In this document: piece by piece, positions 60,683-64,000 of the stretch
Numbering within the stretch: the first letter of the stretch is position 1
Layout of the letters: each line of letters opens with the position of its first letter
Made by a program: the position numbers and the translations under genes
The notes under the pieces: model-generated
Database searches by the model: none
What the model was told of the DNA's origin: nothing
What the model saw: only the letters and a program-made list of their open reading frames with translations
Assembly (NCBI RefSeq): GCF_014926585.1
Contig: NZ_CP045422.1
Span: 2,324,001 to 2,388,000, forward strand
DNA length: 64,000 nt
Direction: 5' to 3'
Source: Devosia beringensis
GTDB taxonomy: Bacteria; Pseudomonadota; Alphaproteobacteria; Rhizobiales; Devosiaceae

Positions 60683-61708
60683 CTACCCCTCGGTCAGCTT
60701 GAACTCGATGCGGCGGTTGCGGCGATAGGCTTCGTCGGTATTGCCCGGGTCGAGCGGGGTGAACTCGCCGAAGCCGGCCGCGACCAGGCGGTTGGGCGAC
60801 ACGCCGCGGCTCACCAGATATTGCGCCACCGAAATGGCCCGGGCCGCCGAGAGCTCCCAGTTGGACGGGAAGCGGGCATTGCTGATCGGGCGGCTGTCGG
60901 TATGGCCGTCAATGCGCAGCACCCAGTTGATATCGGCGGGGATCTCGGTTTCGAGCTGCAGGATGGCGTCGGCCAGGGCGTCCAGGTCAGGCAGGCCGCC
61001 GGCCTGCACATCGGCCTGGCCGGGATCGAACAGCACTTCGGACTGGAAGACGAAGCGGTCGCCCACGACGCGGACATCGGCGCGGCCTTCAAGAATCTGC
61101 CGCAAGCGGCCGAAGAAGTCGGAGCGATAGCGCGTGAGATCCTGCACCCGCTGGGCCAGCGCGACATTGAGGCGGCGGCCGAGATCGGCAATCTGGGTGC
61201 GCGACTGGGTATCGCGGGCTTCGGAGGCCTCGAGCGCCGTCTCGAGCGCGCCGATCTGGGTGCGCAGGGCGGCCAGCTGCTGGTTGAGCAGGGCCACCTG
61301 GGCATTGGCTTCGTCGGAAAGCTCCTGGGCGGCCTCCAGGTCGCCCTGCAGGCCCGCAATGGCGGCGTCCTTGTCGCCAATGCCGGCGCCAATGCCCTCG
61401 AGCTGGCTGGCAAGGCTGGCATTGTCGGCCTGGGTGCTGCCCAGGGTGGCGGTCAGGTTGGCGATCTGGCTGTTGAGGTCGTCGGCATTGGCGCGTTCGA
61501 GCTGCAGCAGGTCGGTCAGTTCGGCGATCTGGCTGTTGAGGCGGGCGAGCGCGGTGTCGCGGCCCTGCAGTTCCTGACCGAGGAAGAACTGGGTCAGCAT
61601 GAACAGGCTCAGCATGAAAATGATGACGAGCAGCAGGCTCGACAGGGCGTCGACGAAACCGGGCCAGTAATTGGCCTCGATGCGCCGGCGGGAACGGGCT
61701 CCCGGCAT
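60683..61708 (-). CDS. MotB/OmpA-like peptidoglycan-binding motor protein
   Basis: A 341-residue protein. A short basic tail leads to a single helix (about 15-42) with YWPGFVDALSSLLLVIIF, where Asp20 corresponds to the proton-carrying Asp of MotB. A coiled coil (about 50-190, repeated SQIAxLT/LEA patterns) follows, then an OmpA-type peptidoglycan domain with IDGHTDSRPI and RNRRIEFKL. It partners the MotA-like protein encoded just upstream (4 nt apart). It is not near flagellar genes, so a Tol/Zor-like or envelope role is likely. Confidence 0.87.
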   Translation of the reverse strand: MPGARSRRRIEANYWPGFVDALSSLLLVIIFMLSLFMLTQFFLGQELQGRDTALARLNSQIAELTDLLQLERANADDLNSQIANLTATLGSTQADNASLASQLEGIGAGIGDKDAAIAGLQGDLEAAQELSDEANAQVALLNQQLAALRTQIGALETALEASEARDTQSRTQIADLGRRLNVALAQRVQDLTRYRSDFFGRLRQILEGRADVRVVGDRFVFQSEVLFDPGQADVQAGGLPDLDALADAILQLETEIPADINWVLRIDGHTDSRPISNARFPSNWELSAARAISVAQYLVSRGVSPNRLVAAGFGEFTPLDPGNTDEAYRRNRRIEFKLTEG

Positions 61709-61712
61709 GGGT

Positions 61713-62699
61713 CTAGTTCCGCCGCTCGTTGTCGGACTGGGCCAGCACCGCGTCGATCAGTTCGCGCAGCTTGCGATTGGTCTCACCCTGCTCTTCGATA
61801 TGCTTGCGCAGATCGTCCTGCTCGGTGCGGATATGCTTGACGAGGCCATCGATGCCGCGGGCCAGCTCGGCCATGGCGCGGATGGCGTTCTGGCTGGAAT
61901 TCTGGTTCTGCATGGAGCTGCCGAGCTTGTCGAACATGGCCTGCATTTCCGGGCCGCCGGCATTGGCCTGCATGGCGCTGACGGGGTGGTCGAGCTCGGT
62001 CATGGAGGTCATCCAGTCCTCGAGATCGGTATAGAAGGCGTTCTGGGCCTGGCTGGTCTGCAGGTCGAGAAAGCCCAGCACCAGCGATCCGGCAAGGCCG
62101 AACAGGCTGGACGAGAAGGCGGTGCCCATGCCGGCCAGCGGGGCGCTCAGGCCCTCGCGCAGGCTGGCGAACTGCGAGGCGGTGTCGCCATTGGCGACGT
62201 CGAGCGAATTGATGACGCCGGCCACCGAGGTCACGGTTTCGAGCAGGCCGTAAAACGTGCCCATGAGGCCGAGAAAGACCAAGAGGCCGGTGAGATAGCG
62301 CGAGGTGTCCTTGGCTTCGTCAAGGCGGTTGCCCACCGAATCGAGGATCGAGCGCATGGACGATGGGGTGATCACCGCCTCGCCGATGCGCTCGCGCAGG
62401 ATGCCGGCCACGGGCGCCAGCAGGATAGGCGCGCGCACATTGGTCGTGGTGCCGTCCTGCAGGGAATTGACCCAGTGCACTTCGGGAAACAGGCGGACGA
62501 CCTGGCGGAAACTGAGGAAGATGCCAATGCCAAGGGCAAAGAAGATCATCGAGTTGATGAACGGATTGGCCCAGAAGAAGGTGGTGATGGTGTTGAACAG
62601 GATCGCCCCGACCAGCGCGACCAGCACCAGAAAAATCACAATCTTGATGAGGTAAACGGTCGGGCTGCCGAGGTGGTAGGGATCATAGCCTTGCGTCAT
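61713..62699 (-). CDS. MotA/TolQ/ExbB-like proton channel protein
   Basis: A 328-residue membrane protein with helices at about 15-40, 48-66, 135-165 and 195-220. GLMGTFYGLLETV and APLAGMGTAFSSSLFGLAGSLVLG are the conserved MotA/TolQ channel segments. The C-terminal 100 residues are predicted cytoplasmic and helical. It would form the stator with the MotB-like protein downstream. The pair is reminiscent of ZorA/ZorB, but the ZorC, ZorD and ZorE genes are absent here. Confidence 0.87.
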   Translation of the reverse strand: MTQGYDPYHLGSPTVYLIKIVIFLVLVALVGAILFNTITTFFWANPFINSMIFFALGIGIFLSFRQVVRLFPEVHWVNSLQDGTTTNVRAPILLAPVAGILRERIGEAVITPSSMRSILDSVGNRLDEAKDTSRYLTGLLVFLGLMGTFYGLLETVTSVAGVINSLDVANGDTASQFASLREGLSAPLAGMGTAFSSSLFGLAGSLVLGFLDLQTSQAQNAFYTDLEDWMTSMTELDHPVSAMQANAGGPEMQAMFDKLGSSMQNQNSSQNAIRAMAELARGIDGLVKHIRTEQDDLRKHIEEQGETNRKLRELIDAVLAQSDNERRN

Positions 62700-62780
62700 G
62701 TCTGCCTGAACCTTGCCTCAACGCGCAAATCACTGCAGCCGAGACTAGTTCAGACCTTGGTTATGGGGCAATGCCAAAGG

Positions 62781-62788
62781 TTAACCAT
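62781..62788 (+). promoter_or_regulatory. CtrA-like half-site TTAACCAT
   Basis: TTAACCAT is the 8-mer I recall as the CtrA half-site in Caulobacter. It lies between the divergent MotA-like and DUF1868 genes, about 80 nt from each. A single 8-mer is weak evidence. Confidence 0.3.
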
Positions 62789-62869
62789 TGCAGCGGTGTG
62801 ATCGGCCGTCATGCAAGCTTCGCGAAGCCGCCGTAAGGGGAGCCATCCGCTCCTGTCCGAGATTTTGCC

Positions 62870-63586
62870 ATGCCGATCGACCTGCCTACGCTTGCCCAGC
62901 ACTTTGGCCGCCAGCCCGACCGTGTGCCGCCGCGGCATCTGGGCACGCGCTATAACCAGGCGGGTGTTTTCCTGCCCGAGCCGGGCAATACGGTGGTGTG
63001 CCACGTGGCGGAAGGTTCGGCGACGCAGCAGGCGCTCATGGACGCGCGGCTAGTGTTCCAGGGCATGGCAGACGCGGCCAAGCTCGCCTTCACGCCGGTC
63101 GCCAGCTACCACATGACGCTGTTCCAGGGCATTATCGAGGGACGGCGGGAATATCCCTACTGGCCGCGCGACATGAACAGCGACACCTCGATCGCCGCCA
63201 TGACCGACGACTTCGCGCGGCGGCTAGGCGACTTTGCCGGCGGCCCGGCCTTCCAGGTGGCGGTCAACGGGGTGGCGCCGACCGGCCTTCGGCTCGAGGG
63301 CGTCACTGCCGCGGATCGGCAGGCCATGGCGGACTGGCGCGACGGTTTCTCCGACCTACTCGGCTATCGGCACCCCGATCACGAGACCTATGAATTCCAC
63401 ATCACCATGGCCTATCTGATCGACTGGATCGACGCAGACGCGCTGCCGGAATGGCAGGCCATGCTGCACGCGGTCGAGGCAGACATCGTGCAGCGCGCAC
63501 CGGTGCTCGAGCTGCGGGCGCCGGCCTTTTGCAGCTTTGCCGACATGAACTGGTTCGAGGAACTGGTGGTGTTCAACCCCCGCTAA
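62870..63586 (+). CDS. DUF1868 protein, 2H-phosphoesterase-like
   Basis: A 238-residue DUF1868 protein. Two HxT motifs, HMT at 81-83 (YHMTLFQG) and HIT at 177-179 (YEFHITMAYL), are placed as in the 2H phosphoesterase superfamily, which cleaves cyclic phosphates or 2',5'-linked nucleotides. The N-terminal segment PPRHLGTRYNQAGVFLPEPGNTV is typical of DUF1868. It probably hydrolyses a cyclic or nucleotide phosphate, but the substrate is unknown. The ATG at 62870 fits the family start. Confidence 0.82.
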   Translation: MPIDLPTLAQHFGRQPDRVPPRHLGTRYNQAGVFLPEPGNTVVCHVAEGSATQQALMDARLVFQGMADAAKLAFTPVASYHMTLFQGIIEGRREYPYWPRDMNSDTSIAAMTDDFARRLGDFAGGPAFQVAVNGVAPTGLRLEGVTAADRQAMADWRDGFSDLLGYRHPDHETYEFHITMAYLIDWIDADALPEWQAMLHAVEADIVQRAPVLELRAPAFCSFADMNWFEELVVFNPR

Positions 63587-63597
63587 GGGGGCTGAGC

Positions 63598-64000
63598 CTA
63601 CTGAACGGCCCGGATTTCCTTGAGCAGAGCCGGCTGCAGGGTCTCGTTGCCGGCGACGATCTGGCCGTTCCAGACCGAACCGGGCGCTCCCGCAAAGTCG
63701 GAGACGAAGCCGCCGGCTTCCTTGACCATCAGCATGCCGGGCGCCACGTCCCAGGGGGCGAGGCCGGCTTCCCAGAGGCCGTCATAGCGGCCCGAGGCCA
63801 GCCAGGCCATGTCCACGGCAATCGAGCCGGAGCGGCGGATGCCGGCCACGGCGGGATTGATATGGGCCAGCTGGCGCAGCTGCAGGCTGTCATTGGGGGT
63901 GCCCTGGGTCTTGATCCCGGTGCAGACCACGGCGTCAGACAGGCTGCGACGACCGGCAACGCGCAGGCGCTTGCGGTCATTGAGCCAGGTGCCACCGCCC
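63598..64000 (-). CDS. Inositol-monophosphatase-family protein, partial (N-terminus outside window)
   Basis: The window ends inside this gene; the readable part is the C-terminal 133 residues. GSIAVDMAWLASGRYDG and WDVAPGMLMVKEAGG form the second metal and substrate motif of the IMPase family (WDxAxG). The first motif DPIDGT lies beyond the edge. It could be SuhB/inositol monophosphatase, histidinol-phosphatase or another member; the family cannot be narrowed from this part. It converges on the DUF1868 gene. Confidence 0.85.
   Translation of the reverse strand, partial: GGGTWLNDRKRLRVAGRRSLSDAVVCTGIKTQGTPNDSLQLRQLAHINPAVAGIRRSGSIAVDMAWLASGRYDGLWEAGLAPWDVAPGMLMVKEAGGFVSDFAGAPGSVWNGQIVAGNETLQPALLKEIRAVQ

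Noticed and set aside
60683..62699. A Zorya anti-phage system
   Set aside because: Only ZorA/ZorB-like motor proteins are present; the effector genes ZorC, ZorD or ZorE are missing, and the neighbours are housekeeping.
1..64000. CRISPR arrays, insertion sequences, prophage, tRNA or rRNA genes
   Set aside because: No regularly spaced repeats, transposase or integrase motifs, or cloverleaf signatures were seen in the gaps between genes.

Overview
The window is a gene-dense, high-GC piece of an alphaproteobacterial chromosome. The marker genes (gapR, an rcdA/DUF1465 gene, the trcR/DUF1013 gene, DUF1036, DUF1192 and DUF465 proteins, a split pntAA/pntAB/pntB operon, and an aa3 oxidase subunit IV-like peptide) together point to Hyphomicrobiales, possibly a Devosia-like organism. 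That genus is an inference. No insertion sequence, prophage, CRISPR array, tRNA or rRNA gene is visible. At least six genes appear to start at TTG (the pdxA-like gene, the substrate-binding protein gene, the aroE-like gene, quiC, dxs and rcdA).

Layout. (1) 77-11721: after a TM2 protein there is a two-armed catabolic locus. The leftward arm (sialidase-like protein, PdxA-like dehydrogenase, DapA-like lyase, iron alcohol dehydrogenase) and the rightward arm (peptide-type ABC importer, four-carbon acid-sugar kinase, GntR regulator) diverge from about 4640-4945, where both promoters carry a TTGACAAC motif. Kinase plus PdxA-like enzyme suggests four-carbon acid-sugar (tetronate) catabolism, but the full pathway is not known to me. 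(2) 11730-19769: a quinate/shikimate-to-protocatechuate module with a DctPQM TRAP transporter and type II dehydroquinase in one operon, a second GntR regulator, an AroE-like dehydrogenase, a TetR regulator and a QuiC-type dehydroshikimate dehydratase. Three copies of an 18-bp palindrome in the three promoter regions look like the TetR operator and tie the module together. (3) 19824-34864: pyruvate kinase, DUF1036, GapR, a miniature flagellar-rod-like protein, a DUF1800/DUF1501 export pair, Dxs, two cell-wall proteins (DUF882 and an L,D-transpeptidase), a GGDEF-EAL protein and an orphan flavin-dependent halogenase. (4) 34865-44746: a short AT-richer islet, a sigma-54 response regulator with a CtrA-type box upstream, mosaic palindromes, oligoendopeptidase F, the transhydrogenase operon with an unusual Lys/Ala/Pro tail, and a membrane-anchored hydrolase.

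(5) 44763-49408: slyX-soxR facing a membrane protein gene with a clear SoxR box, a TspO-like protein, a FrnE-type DsbA protein, hydrolases and rpsU. (6) 49416-58431: purEK, two DUF465 genes, a TauE exporter, a Kef-type antiporter, trcR, a quinone oxidoreductase, DUF1192, and an rcdA region carrying two TTAA-N7-TTAA boxes, then rpmE. (7) 58654-64000: an ABC exporter, a large inverted repeat, a MotA/MotB-like motor pair, a 2H-phosphoesterase-like DUF1868 protein, and the C-terminal part of an inositol-monophosphatase-family gene cut by the window edge.

The best-supported regulatory finds are the TetR regulon, the SoxR box, and full CtrA-type boxes in front of the sigma-54 regulator and rcdA. 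All functional assignments come from reading motifs; no database search was run.
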